From an uncultured Duncaniella sp. (GTDB lineage: Bacteria > Bacteroidota > Bacteroidia > Bacteroidales > Muribaculaceae), in assembly GCA_910587165.1 (NCBI GenBank), contig CAJUKP010000002.1, positions 124,001 to 188,000 of the forward strand: a DNA stretch of 64,000 nucleotides. Direction: 5' to 3'. Position 1 is the first letter of the stretch, and each line of letters opens with the position of its first letter. Made by a program: the position numbers and the translations under genes. Shown piece after piece: positions 45,307 to 54,276 of this stretch. A model generated the notes under the pieces. The model did no database searches and had not been told where the DNA came from. It saw only the letters and a program-made list of their open reading frames with translations.

Positions 45307-47147
45307 TACAGATTGATTTTTTCAGTTACTCCACCCGGACGGAAGTTAATGAAGTAGAGTACATCATTATAGCTGCCGCCATCGGGGGACGATGTGACAA
45401 AATGATAGCCGTTCTGAACGCCATCATATTTGTCTACTCCATCCGCAAAGCTCTCTATCAGGAACATTCCAGTATCAAATCCGAGCAGTCCCTGGCGGGG
45501 TACAGCCGCGTCCATACCTTTGCCATACCAACGGCGGAAACGATCCTCGAGCTCACGAGTGCGGGAACTTTCCTCGTCAGCATAAAAACGTGAATAGACC
45601 GTGGTGTTGAGCTTATGCATATTCTCAAGAGTCTCGCCTCTGAAGGTGATCCATTCCGGGTAGCCAAACAATTTCACTCCGGGGGTGATCGCCTCATCAC
45701 GCCATTCTATGATTCCAGGCATGATTTTATTCAGATCGGCCTGCTTGCCTGAAAGTGGAATGAACGTGTAATTGCCATCGGCAGGGAGTGCCTTGAGGTT
45801 GGCAGGCATCAGCTTGCCATCTACAGCAAGCTCCATGTAAGAAATTCCTTTAGCATCAAGGGACTTCTTTAGCATAGATGCAAAATCCGCCTTATCTGAA
45901 GCGGTATTATTTATGGAGACAAATACGGGAGTAGAATAGCGGAGCCGTTCCGACATCCCTTCCACTGCCTTCTCCAACATCAACGGACTGGGAAGATTGC
46001 CTTGCATCATCTCACGATTAGTCACGTAAGAGTCATTCTTGACAACAAATGCATTTAGAACCTTCGTGGAGTTGTTCTTGCTCCATTCCCCAATAATGGC
46101 AAGTTGCTCGGCATTGTCCGGTGCAATGATATAATCGAAGTCCTTGAAATCAGCCTGCGAAAGAGTTTCCCTTACTGTCAGCGAAGATCCTTCCGTGTCA
46201 AACGCTGTCAGATGTATCGGTGTGGATGAGTGCCGTAAAGAATCAGCTGCAAGAAGAAGCCCCTTGTAGAACTCGGTACATCTTTGGGCAGATTTCGACG
46301 GGTTCTCCTCCTTTAGCATGAAGGGAAGCATCACGGCAATCGAGAGAGCCCGTTTATCCACCGGGGCTGCGAGTGTAGTATCTGCCGGCACACTGTCGGA
46401 GGGAAGGGCGGTGGCTCCAACAGAAAGCGATCCGGAGGGATCTGTTGACGGTGTTTCTACAGCCACTGATGTCTCTGCCGGTTTTTCATCATCCGAGAGA
46501 TGGACCTCACCGGGGATATTCAGTACCTGACCGGCTTTCAGGGACGTAACTCCAGGATTGGCAGCCTCAAGCTCAGCAACAGAGACGCCATGTTCATGGG
46601 CAATGGAATAGAAAGTCTCTTTCTTCTTCACTATATACGCATTCATCTGCTTCTCCATGACGGGAGTTGCGGATTCGGAAGCCATAGGCGAAGAATTCTG
46701 AGCCACAGTCTTGACAGTGATCACCTGACCGGCTTTGAGGCCCTCCTGAAGTACCGGATTCTGAGCCATCAGTTCCTCTGTGGAAATCCCATATTGTTTT
46801 GCTATCCCGAAGATAGTTTCTCCCTTCTGAACCTTATGGTTGATTATTGATGTCGCGACTTTATTATTGTCGTGAGATGGCTCAGAAGAGGTCTCCATCG
46901 GGAAAAACAGAATCATTCCCGCTTTCAAGCCGTCGGCCACAGCAGGATTATCCTTTATGAGACGATCCTTGGTTATTCCAAGCTTGTAGCAGAGGGAATA
47001 GACAGTTTCCTTGGCAGGAACTTCATAATAATGATATATCTTACCGTTTATGGTACGCACCGGCAAGTCTTTAACTGCAGCCGATGCCACAAGAGAAGCC
47101 GAAGCCCATAAGAGGGCCGAGATGGTGACTTTGCGTGAGAGGTTCAT
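45306..47147 (-). CDS. LysM-repeat protein with periplasmic-binding-like C-terminal domain
   Basis: A 613-aa exported protein from the ATG at 47147 (signal peptide MNLSRKVTISALLWASASLV). Three LysM-type segments follow: IYHYYEVPAKETVYSLCYKL, HKVQKGETIFGIAKQYGI and YIVKKKETFYSIAHEHGV. After a Ser/Thr/Pro-rich linker, residues about 270-613 look like a type I periplasmic-binding fold (RALSIAVMLPFMLKEE, FDYIIAPDNAEQLAIIGEW). LysM repeats bind peptidoglycan. The earlier in-frame TTG at 47195 lies inside the promoter region. Co-transcribed with the barrel gene. Confidence 0.85.
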   Translation of the reverse strand: MNLSRKVTISALLWASASLVASAAVKDLPVRTINGKIYHYYEVPAKETVYSLCYKLGITKDRLIKDNPAVADGLKAGMILFFPMETSSEPSHDNNKVATSIINHKVQKGETIFGIAKQYGISTEELMAQNPVLQEGLKAGQVITVKTVAQNSSPMASESATPVMEKQMNAYIVKKKETFYSIAHEHGVSVAELEAANPGVTSLKAGQVLNIPGEVHLSDDEKPAETSVAVETPSTDPSGSLSVGATALPSDSVPADTTLAAPVDKRALSIAVMLPFMLKEENPSKSAQRCTEFYKGLLLAADSLRHSSTPIHLTAFDTEGSSLTVRETLSQADFKDFDYIIAPDNAEQLAIIGEWSKNNSTKVLNAFVVKNDSYVTNREMMQGNLPSPLMLEKAVEGMSERLRYSTPVFVSINNTASDKADFASMLKKSLDAKGISYMELAVDGKLMPANLKALPADGNYTFIPLSGKQADLNKIMPGIIEWRDEAITPGVKLFGYPEWITFRGETLENMHKLNTTVYSRFYADEESSRTRELEDRFRRWYGKGMDAAVPRQGLLGFDTGMFLIESFADGVDKYDGVQNGYHFVTSSPDGGSYNDVLYFINFRPGGVTEKINL

Positions 47148-47199
47148 GTCTTCTTGTCGTGATTCAGTAGCGCCATGGTCAGCAGGCACATTCAAGATG

Positions 47200-47207
47200 C
47201 AAAATTA
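47200..47207 (-). promoter_or_regulatory. -7 promoter box of the LysM gene
   Basis: TAATTTTG, then C, on the minus strand, about 52 bases upstream of the chosen ATG. Confidence 0.6.
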
Positions 47208-47272
47208 CTAATTTTTCATTTGAATTTAGTCACATTATACCACAAAAACTGCCGAAAGATGAATTTTAGTCG

Positions 47273-47280
47273 TAACTTTG
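47273..47280 (+). promoter_or_regulatory. -7 promoter box of serB
   Basis: TAACTTTG, then C, 22 bases upstream of the serB ATG. Confidence 0.65.
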
Positions 47281-47302
47281 CATTCAGAAAATCACAGACA
47301 GC

Positions 47303-48532
47303 ATGGAAAAAACTCAGCTTGAACTGATACTGATCAATATTTCCGGGCAGGACCATCCCGGCGTAACATCCGCTCTTTCAGAGATTCTTGCCCATTATGA
47401 CGCAGATATTCTCGACATTGGACAGGCCGACATTCATCACACCCTTTCACTCGGCATCCTGATCAGGACCAACGCGTCAGTCTCCGGCAACATAATGAAA
47501 GAACTCCTTTTCAAGGCATCGGAGCTCAATGTCAACATACGTTTCACACCGGTCAGCATAAAGGAATATGAGGACTGGGTGGGTCGTCAGGGTAAAAACC
47601 GATGGATCATAACATTGCTCGGACGACGGTTGACAGCCAGGCAGATTGCCAACGTCACAGCCGAAATATCCAAACAGGGCATGAATATTGATGCCATACA
47701 GAGACTCACGGGACGAATGCCGCTGAACGAAGAGCAGCCGTTGTCAAAATCGTGTGTAGAGCTTTCAGTGAGGGGTACCCCGGGTGATGCCCATGCCATG
47801 CAGGCAAAATTCCTACAGCTCGCACAGGAGGATGATTTTGATATCTCGATGCAGGAAGACACACTCTACCGCCGCTGCCGACGTCTGATCTGCTTTGATA
47901 TGGATTCTACGCTTATAGAGACAGAGGTCATTGACGAGCTTGCCATGAAGGCCGGCGTGGGAGAACAGGTCAAAGCTATCACTGAACGGGCCATGAGAGG
48001 TGAAATTGACTTCTGCGAGAGTTTCCGTGAGCGTGTGGCGTTGTTAAAAGGGCTCGACGTAAGTGTGATGGAAGAGATAGCCCGCAATCTGCCCATCACT
48101 GAAGGCGTGGACCGTATGATGCAGGTTTTGAAACGTGCAGGATATAAGACCGCCATATTATCAGGAGGATTTACATATTTCGGAAACCATCTCAAGCAGC
48201 GGTTCGGATTCGACTATGTGTATGCGAACGAGCTTGAAATTGAAAATGGAAAGTTGACCGGAAGATATGTCGGCGACATCGTGGATGGCAGACGCAAGGC
48301 CGAACTGTTGAGACTTCTTGCCCAGGTGGAGAATGTCAATATAGCCCAGACCATTGCAGTAGGCGACGGCGCGAATGACCTCCCCATGCTGTCGACAGCC
48401 GGACTCGGGATTGCTTTCCATGCCAAACCAAAGGTTAAAGCCAACGCAGAACAGTCCATTTCAACCATTGGCCTTGACGGTGTGCTCTATTTCCTTGGAT
48501 TCAAAGATTCATTCATAACAGAAAATATCTGA
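47303..48532 (+). CDS. serB: Phosphoserine phosphatase with N-terminal ACT domains
   Basis: A HAD-family phosphatase performing the last step of serine synthesis, 409 aa. Two ACT-like regulatory units occupy the first ~190 residues (LILINISGQDHPGVTSALSE, and WIITLLGRRLTARQIANVTA). The catalytic part has DxDST in CFDMDSTLIETEVIDELA (about 199), LSGGFTYF, and the GDGANDLPML motif near the C-terminus. The ACT domains suggest feedback by serine or related amino acids, which is family knowledge. The next gene starts 13 bases after the stop. Confidence 0.92.
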   Translation: MEKTQLELILINISGQDHPGVTSALSEILAHYDADILDIGQADIHHTLSLGILIRTNASVSGNIMKELLFKASELNVNIRFTPVSIKEYEDWVGRQGKNRWIITLLGRRLTARQIANVTAEISKQGMNIDAIQRLTGRMPLNEEQPLSKSCVELSVRGTPGDAHAMQAKFLQLAQEDDFDISMQEDTLYRRCRRLICFDMDSTLIETEVIDELAMKAGVGEQVKAITERAMRGEIDFCESFRERVALLKGLDVSVMEEIARNLPITEGVDRMMQVLKRAGYKTAILSGGFTYFGNHLKQRFGFDYVYANELEIENGKLTGRYVGDIVDGRRKAELLRLLAQVENVNIAQTIAVGDGANDLPMLSTAGLGIAFHAKPKVKANAEQSISTIGLDGVLYFLGFKDSFITENI

Positions 48533-48545
48533 AAACCTGACTTAT

Positions 48546-51500
48546 ATGCACGACGACGCGTTAACCCAATTATATTTCAAGGACACCTCATTCCAGGACC
48601 TTATGCAGAAGCGCATTTTTAATGTGCTTCTCATCGCCTCGGCCTACGACGCCTTCATGATGGAGGAGGATGGCCGTGTGGAAGAACAATTATATTTCGA
48701 GTATACCTCTCTCAATCTTTCATCGCCGCCCCGAGTGACAAGGGCGCTTAACTCGGCAGAGGCGTTGGAAATCATGGAGACAAAATCATTTGACCTGGTG
48801 ATAATGATGCCCGGCAATGATGTCAGCGAGACTTTCACCGGCGCACGCCGCATCAAAGAAATGCACCCTGAACAGCCGATCGTTGTTCTGACTCCGTTTT
48901 CCAAAGAAGTATCACAGCGTCTGTCAAAGGAAGACTTCTCCGGAATTGACTATGTTTTCTCGTGGTTGGGAAATGTAGATCTTCTGCTTGCCATAATCAA
49001 GCTTCTCGAGGACAAGATGAACGCTGATAATGACATTAATAATGTCGGTGTGCAGATGATACTCCTCGTTGAGGACTCAGTGAGATTCTATTCCTCGGTG
49101 CTCCCGATCGTATATAAGTTCATACTCAAACAATCGCGTGAGTTTTCTACGGAGGCCCTCAACGAGCATGAACAGATGCTACGCATGAGAGGACGTCCAA
49201 AAGTCATGCTCGCACGTGATTACGAGGAAGCTCTTGCATTATACGACCGCTATTCCGACCACATACTCGGTGTGATAAGTGACGTATCGTTCAAGCGTGA
49301 AGGAGAGAAAGATCCGAAGGCAGGTATCAAGCTGGCAAGTGAGCTGCGCAAGCGGGATCCGTATCTGCCATTGATCATCGAGAGCTCAGACACTGAGAAT
49401 TCAAAGGATGTATTGGAACTTGGAGGGACGTTCATCGACAAGAATTCCAAGAAGTTTCCTGTGGATCTTGGCAAGGCTATTATCGACAACTTCGGATTCG
49501 GAGACTTCGTGATCAGGAATCCGGAGACCGGCGAGGAGATACGACGCATCCATTCACTGAAGGATCTGCAGAAGCATATATTCGACATCCCCGCCGATGC
49601 CTTGTATTGGCACGCATCATTCAATGATATCTCAAGATGGCTCTACTCACGTGCCATGTTCCCTATAGCCGAGGTGATCAAGCATCATCGTTTCAGGAAT
49701 CTCAGTGATGCCCCTCAGGTCAGAAAACTGTTTTTTGATCTCATTGTGAAGTACAGGAAAATGAAGAACAGGGGAGTGGTGGCAGTGTTCCGCCAGGATC
49801 GGTTTGACCATTATTCCAACTTCGCAAGAATAGGACAGGGCTCGCTTGGAGGGAAGGGTAGAGGTCTGGCGTTCATAGATTCAATCATAAAGAAAAACCC
49901 TGTGTGCGACAATTTCGAGGGCATCTCCATAACGATCCCACGCACCGTGGTACTCTGCACCGATATTTTCGACGAGTTCATGGAGAGCAATCAGCTCTAT
50001 CCTGTCGCGTTAAGCAATGCTTCTGACGAAGATATCCTGAACGCTTTCCTAAGGGCTAAACTGCCACACCATATCAAGGAAGATCTCAAGGCTCTGATCG
50101 AAGTGGTCGATACTCCGATCGCTGTCAGATCATCAAGTCTGCTTGAGGACTCTCATTATCAACCTTTCGCCGGCATATATTCCACATATATGGTGCCTAA
50201 GTTCAAGGACTCGGAGAAGATGCTGCATTTTCTCGTGGATGCGATAAAAGGTGTGTATGCGTCCGTGTTCTATGCTGATTCAAAGGCCTATATGACGGCT
50301 ACATCCAATATTATAGATCAGGAGAAAATGGCCGTGATCCTGCAGGAAGTTGTCGGTAAGGATGTTGACGGATACTATTTCCCATCGTTCTCCGGAGTAG
50401 GCCGTTCGCTCAACTACTATCCGCTGCGAGATGAAAAGCCGGAGGATGGTGTAGCGGAAATAGCTGTCGGACTCGGTAAATATATCGTTGACGGTGGAGT
50501 CGGTTTGAGATTCTCGCCCAGACATCCCGAAAGTATTCTCCAGACATCAGAACTTGAACTCGCCTTGCGCGACACTCAGACAAGAATGTATGCGCTTGAC
50601 ATGAAGGGTGATGAGCGGGAAATATCCCTGTCTGGCTCTAAGATATCCTCTCCGCTCCCGTCGCTGCTGGATCTGAAAGTTGACGATGGCTACAATGTGG
50701 CTAAGATCCGGGTACAGGATATGGCAGACAGAGGTGAACTTAAATATATGGTATCCACATTCGATTACAGGGACAATGTGTTGCGGGACAATGACCTCGG
50801 TGAGGGACGTAAGGTGGTGACATTCAACAATGTGCTCAAGCACAATGTGTATCCGCTCGCACCTGCACTCGACTTCATGCTCGGCACCGGGCAAAAAGAG
50901 ATGCAACGTCCTGTCGAAATCGAGTTTGCGGGAATGATTGACCGTAAGGGCGAAATGAAAGGTCATCTATATTGGCTTCAGATACGTCCCATCGTTGACC
51001 GTAAGGAGAATGTTGACGAGACAGTGATGGCCACACCGGATGAGTCTCTGCTGCTTAAATCGTCCACCGCGCTCGGACACGGCAATATCGAAGGTGTCAG
51101 GACTGTGGTATATGTCAGACCCGACAAATTCTCATCGTTCAATAATTCACTCATTGCCCGAGAGATGGAGAAGATTAACCGAGGTTTCCTTGAGAAAGAT
51201 GAGAAATATATTCTCATCGGACCGGGACGCTGGGGGTCATCTGACACTGCATTAGGCATACCGGTGAAATGGCCAGTTATATCAGGAGCCAAGCTGATTG
51301 TTGAGTCGGCTCTTCCCAACTATCGTATAGAACCCAGCCAGGGCACACATTTCTTTCAGAATCTCACATCATTTGGAGTCGCATACTTTACCATAGATAC
51401 CACCAAAGCCCGGAAACCGGGAGAGGAGGTCAAAGATCTCTACGACGTTGGATTCCTTGACAGTCAGCCTGCTGTATACGAAAGTGATTTTATCCGCATT

Positions 51501-51578
51501 GTTACCTTTGAAGAGCCGCTTGTCATAGGTGTCAACGGCCTGAAAGGTACTGGAGTTGTAGTCAAACCGAAACAGTAA
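48546..51578 (+). CDS. Receiver-domain fusion to a PPDK/PEP-synthase-like ATP-grasp protein
   Basis: A 1010-aa protein. Residues about 25-150 are a degenerate receiver-like fold. Residues 165-310 form a second receiver with the acidic pair in LLVEDS, phospho-acceptor Asp246 in ISDVSF and Lys299 in FIDKNS. After a linker, an ATP-grasp part resembles the N-terminal domain of pyruvate phosphate dikinase and PEP synthase (IGQGSLGGKGRGLAF; VRSSSLLEDSHYQPFAGIYS). I find neither the phospho-His domain nor the PEP/pyruvate-binding barrel, so it cannot be a full PPDK. It lies 13 bases after serB and probably shares its promoter. Its substrate is unknown. Confidence 0.8.
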   Translation: MHDDALTQLYFKDTSFQDLMQKRIFNVLLIASAYDAFMMEEDGRVEEQLYFEYTSLNLSSPPRVTRALNSAEALEIMETKSFDLVIMMPGNDVSETFTGARRIKEMHPEQPIVVLTPFSKEVSQRLSKEDFSGIDYVFSWLGNVDLLLAIIKLLEDKMNADNDINNVGVQMILLVEDSVRFYSSVLPIVYKFILKQSREFSTEALNEHEQMLRMRGRPKVMLARDYEEALALYDRYSDHILGVISDVSFKREGEKDPKAGIKLASELRKRDPYLPLIIESSDTENSKDVLELGGTFIDKNSKKFPVDLGKAIIDNFGFGDFVIRNPETGEEIRRIHSLKDLQKHIFDIPADALYWHASFNDISRWLYSRAMFPIAEVIKHHRFRNLSDAPQVRKLFFDLIVKYRKMKNRGVVAVFRQDRFDHYSNFARIGQGSLGGKGRGLAFIDSIIKKNPVCDNFEGISITIPRTVVLCTDIFDEFMESNQLYPVALSNASDEDILNAFLRAKLPHHIKEDLKALIEVVDTPIAVRSSSLLEDSHYQPFAGIYSTYMVPKFKDSEKMLHFLVDAIKGVYASVFYADSKAYMTATSNIIDQEKMAVILQEVVGKDVDGYYFPSFSGVGRSLNYYPLRDEKPEDGVAEIAVGLGKYIVDGGVGLRFSPRHPESILQTSELELALRDTQTRMYALDMKGDEREISLSGSKISSPLPSLLDLKVDDGYNVAKIRVQDMADRGELKYMVSTFDYRDNVLRDNDLGEGRKVVTFNNVLKHNVYPLAPALDFMLGTGQKEMQRPVEIEFAGMIDRKGEMKGHLYWLQIRPIVDRKENVDETVMATPDESLLLKSSTALGHGNIEGVRTVVYVRPDKFSSFNNSLIAREMEKINRGFLEKDEKYILIGPGRWGSSDTALGIPVKWPVISGAKLIVESALPNYRIEPSQGTHFFQNLTSFGVAYFTIDTTKARKPGEEVKDLYDVGFLDSQPAVYESDFIRIVTFEEPLVIGVNGLKGTGVVVKPKQ

Positions 51579-51590
51579 CAGTAATTCTCA

Positions 51591-51643
51591 AAACCCTATA
51601 CGGACGCTCTGGATTCTGATATCAGAGCGTCCGTATAAGGTTT
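51591..51643 (+). terminator. Bidirectional terminator between convergent genes
   Basis: A stem of about 20 bp with one mismatch (AAACCCTATACGGACGCTCT with AGAGCGTCCGTATAAGGTTT) lies between the end of the fusion gene and the end of the Dxs-like gene on the minus strand; T-rich runs are present on both sides. Confidence 0.7.
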
Positions 51644-51659
51644 ATTTCTATGCTTTTCC

Positions 51660-53417
51660 CTACTTTGTCAGGATGTTTTCAATTTCTCCGGCTATTACGG
51701 CTGGATCGAGATGGTTTTCTCTTGCGAGTGATGCATAATCATATCGGTCGGCAAATTCCTTTCTGATACCGTAGCATTTCACTTTCATTGGTGATGTTCC
51801 GTAAAAGCGGGCGATCTTCTCTCCGAAACCACCGTCGAGCACTCCATCCTCAAGGGTGACCACCAGTCTGTGGTCTGCCTCGAGATTTCTTAACAGTTCA
51901 TCATCTGTCCCACTCAGGAAACGAGGGTTTATGAGAGTTGGCTCATAGCCCCGGGCTTTCAGGAGTTCGACAACTTTCTCGCCAAGGCTGTAGAAAGATC
52001 CGGCTGCAATCAGAGCGATGTCCCGGCCTTTCTGATCCAGACTGTAACAGTTGATGTCTGAATAATCAGTGGGGAAAATCTCTCCTCTCTCAATGACTTT
52101 TACTCCGGGGACACGGATAGCCACAGGATGATCGGTCTGTTTCATGGCCCAGTCGAGCATGGCGAGATATTCCTCCTTGCAAGTCGGAGCGAGATAGACA
52201 AAACCCGGGATATTGCTTATCAATGCGATGTCAAACCATCCAAGATGCGTCACATCATTCATTCCGTACATTGTGGCATAAAAGATACCAATAACAACAG
52301 GTGTATTATTGATGGCCACGTCTTGAGACAACTGGTCATACGCACGTTGTAAGAACGAGCTTACCACTCCAAAGAAAGGCTTTGCTCCACCTTTGGCCAA
52401 ACCGGAAGCAAGTGCCACAGCTTCCTGCTCGGCAATACCAACATCAATGAACTGACGTCCGGCAAGCTGACGCTGAACCGGGCCGAAGCCGATCACTCCC
52501 GGTGTACCTGCCGTTATAACAGCAACAGAACTATCCTCCTTCATCAGTTTCATGAGGTGCGTTGCCGTAATATCGCCATAATCCGGCTCCTCGCTTATCC
52601 GGAGCGGATTGCCGGACGACAAATCAAACGGGGCACCAAAATGGAATGTCTCTCGGTCGGCCTCCGCCGGTGCATAACCTTTCCCTTTCTGCGTATTTAT
52701 GTGAATGACAACAGGATGATCTATGCCTTTCACATCTTTGAATGCCTCGACTAACGCCGCCACATCATTTCCATAGGCCACATATCTGTAGTCATAACCC
52801 AAGGACTTGAAATAGTTCGGTTCACCGTGACCGTCTGTCTCACGAAGATGACGGAGACTATCATATAGGCCGCCATGGTTTTCAGCTATCGACATATCAT
52901 TGTCATTGACAACCACAATGAAGTTAGTCCCCAGTGTAGCGCCGAAGTCAAGACCTTCAAACGCCTCACCTCCGCTAAGAGAACCGTCACCTACAAGTGC
53001 CACAACGTTTTCCTTTCCTCCTTTGAGATCTCGAGCCTTGGCAAGGCCTCCCGCAAGGCTGACAGCTGTGGATGTATGACCTATGGTGAAAAGGTCATAT
53101 TCACTTTCACGCGGTTCTGTAAAACCCGTGACGTCATCAAAATGATCCGGGTCTGTGAATGCCTTGATGCGGCCGGTTATCATCTTGTGGACGTATGTCT
53201 GATGTGATACATCAAAAACAATCTTGTCGTCCGGCGTGTCAAACACATAATGCAAAGCCACGGTTGCCTCTACCATACCAAGATTAGGTCCGATATGGCC
53301 TCCATGCGCGCTGAGTTTGCCAAGAAGGGCCTCGCGCAATTCCCCGCACAGTTCATCCAGTTCTGTGAGAGATAGTTTTCTAATGTCTTCGGGTGATTTT
53401 ATGCTATCTAAGTCCAT
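51660..53417 (-). CDS. dxs: Dxs-like thiamin-diphosphate enzyme
   Basis: A transketolase-like enzyme close to 1-deoxy-D-xylulose-5-phosphate synthase, which joins pyruvate and glyceraldehyde-3-phosphate for isoprenoid synthesis. At 585 aa it is shorter than typical Dxs (about 620-640). Motifs: AHGGHIGPNLGMVEATVAL, ThDP/Mg site ALVGDGSLSGGEAFEG with NDNDMSIAEN, the catalytic Glu in GIAEQEAVALA. Unlike canonical Dxs, the block usually reading GPTHxGxFD is NDVTHLGWFD. It may be a second, divergent Dxs; no other dxs is in the window to compare. Confidence 0.75.
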   Translation of the reverse strand: MDLDSIKSPEDIRKLSLTELDELCGELREALLGKLSAHGGHIGPNLGMVEATVALHYVFDTPDDKIVFDVSHQTYVHKMITGRIKAFTDPDHFDDVTGFTEPRESEYDLFTIGHTSTAVSLAGGLAKARDLKGGKENVVALVGDGSLSGGEAFEGLDFGATLGTNFIVVVNDNDMSIAENHGGLYDSLRHLRETDGHGEPNYFKSLGYDYRYVAYGNDVAALVEAFKDVKGIDHPVVIHINTQKGKGYAPAEADRETFHFGAPFDLSSGNPLRISEEPDYGDITATHLMKLMKEDSSVAVITAGTPGVIGFGPVQRQLAGRQFIDVGIAEQEAVALASGLAKGGAKPFFGVVSSFLQRAYDQLSQDVAINNTPVVIGIFYATMYGMNDVTHLGWFDIALISNIPGFVYLAPTCKEEYLAMLDWAMKQTDHPVAIRVPGVKVIERGEIFPTDYSDINCYSLDQKGRDIALIAAGSFYSLGEKVVELLKARGYEPTLINPRFLSGTDDELLRNLEADHRLVVTLEDGVLDGGFGEKIARFYGTSPMKVKCYGIRKEFADRYDYASLARENHLDPAVIAGEIENILTK

Positions 53418-53449
53418 AATAAATCATCGTTTTTGATTCTTTCCTTTCT

Positions 53450-53457
53450 TATATTTG
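53450..53457 (+). promoter_or_regulatory. Possible divergent -7 box for the small ORF at 53492
   Basis: TATATTTG on the plus strand fits TAnnTTTG, 34 bases upstream of the GTG. No well-spaced -33 element is seen. Confidence 0.3.
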
Positions 53458-53465
53458 TATAACCA

Positions 53466-53473
53466 CAAAGTTA
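53466..53473 (-). promoter_or_regulatory. -7 promoter box of the Dxs-like gene
   Basis: TAACTTTG on the minus strand, 48 bases upstream of the ATG at 53417. Confidence 0.55.
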
Positions 53474-53491
53474 AGGCTGTATCATCCAGCG

Positions 53492-53653
53492 GTGACTACC
53501 CGTATCAACGGAAAAGCAACCAAATTCACAGATAAAGAGGCCTTTCCAGACTACTTTGGGAAAATACAGTTTACAGTATTGTCTTTTTTTGAAAAAGATC
53601 AAAATGATAACAATGCAATTCTCCGGAAGGTTCTTCGATCTCGATCAAAGTAG
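53492..53653 (+). CDS. Possible small protein or gene remnant, 53 aa
   Basis: A GTG-started ORF with protein-like composition (INGKATKFTDKEAFPDYFGK, then a Phe/Asp/Asn-rich middle and a basic RKVLRSRSK end). The frame stays open upstream to 53423, so it could also be the 3' relic of a longer gene. The hairpin at 53660 begins 7 bases after the stop. There is no Shine-Dalgarno. I recognise no family. It is the only coding signal in the 319-base gap 53418-53736. Confidence 0.3.
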   Translation: MTTRINGKATKFTDKEAFPDYFGKIQFTVLSFFEKDQNDNNAILRKVLRSRSK

Positions 53654-53659
53654 GACTCA

Positions 53660-53714
53660 ACATATAGAGGCTGGATGATGCCATAGGAAACGACATCATC
53701 CAGCCTCTGTATGT
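53660..53714 (-). terminator. Hairpin at the end of the FMN-reductase gene
   Basis: A 15-bp perfect core, AGAGGCTGGATGATG with CATCATCCAGCCTCT, extended on both sides, lies 23 bases beyond the FMN-reductase stop on the minus strand and also 7 bases after the small plus-strand ORF. No long T run. Confidence 0.5.
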
Positions 53715-53736
53715 TGATAAGTAATGATTCAGTCAA

Positions 53737-54276
53737 TCAGAATTTCTCTGCAAGGGCCTCTGCCTGGGCACATCCATCGGTCTTATCAATATCACCTTCG
53801 ACAAACACTCCAGGGACGAGAACTTCGCCGACAACTTCCCATTTAAGCAAAGCGGCAGTACGTTCCATCGGGAATCTGATGCCATCCATGACAGAGACAT
53901 CATTCTCCTCACAACAGCATATCAGACCCATCTTCTTTCCGGCCACAGGTTTCTCTGCCACACAGAAAGAAAACACCCGGTCTATCACACCTTTTATCTG
54001 TGCTGGAATGGAATACCAATAGACCGGCATTGCGTAGACAATGGCATCAGCATCCATGATGTGAGGTGCGATGATATTGAAATCATCATCAAAAGAGCAG
54101 GCTTTCCCGGTTTTGAAGCAGGTCATGCAGGCATGACAGCCACCAATATTCATCATGGCGGCATCAAACCGTACCACTTCATGTCCCTTTGCCTTGGCTG
54201 CTTTTATAAAGGAATCAACCATTGCAAAAGTATTCCCGTTTCTACGCGGGCTACCGGTAATTACGGTTATCTTCAT
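53737..54276 (-). CDS. NADPH-dependent FMN reductase-like flavoprotein
   Basis: A flavodoxin-fold protein of 179 aa from the ATG at 54276. The flavin phosphate loop is TVITGSPRRNGNT and the second conserved block is AIVYAMPVYWYSIPAQIKG. A Cys-rich segment (GGCHACMTCFKTGKACSF) follows the first helices, as in the flavodoxin-family multimeric reductases of anaerobes, where such Cys may bind metal or support redox sensing. It overlaps the upstream NTF2-like gene by 4 bases (ATGA) and is divergent from the HxlR regulator. Confidence 0.87.
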   Translation of the reverse strand: MKITVITGSPRRNGNTFAMVDSFIKAAKAKGHEVVRFDAAMMNIGGCHACMTCFKTGKACSFDDDFNIIAPHIMDADAIVYAMPVYWYSIPAQIKGVIDRVFSFCVAEKPVAGKKMGLICCCEENDVSVMDGIRFPMERTAALLKWEVVGEVLVPGVFVEGDIDKTDGCAQAEALAEKF

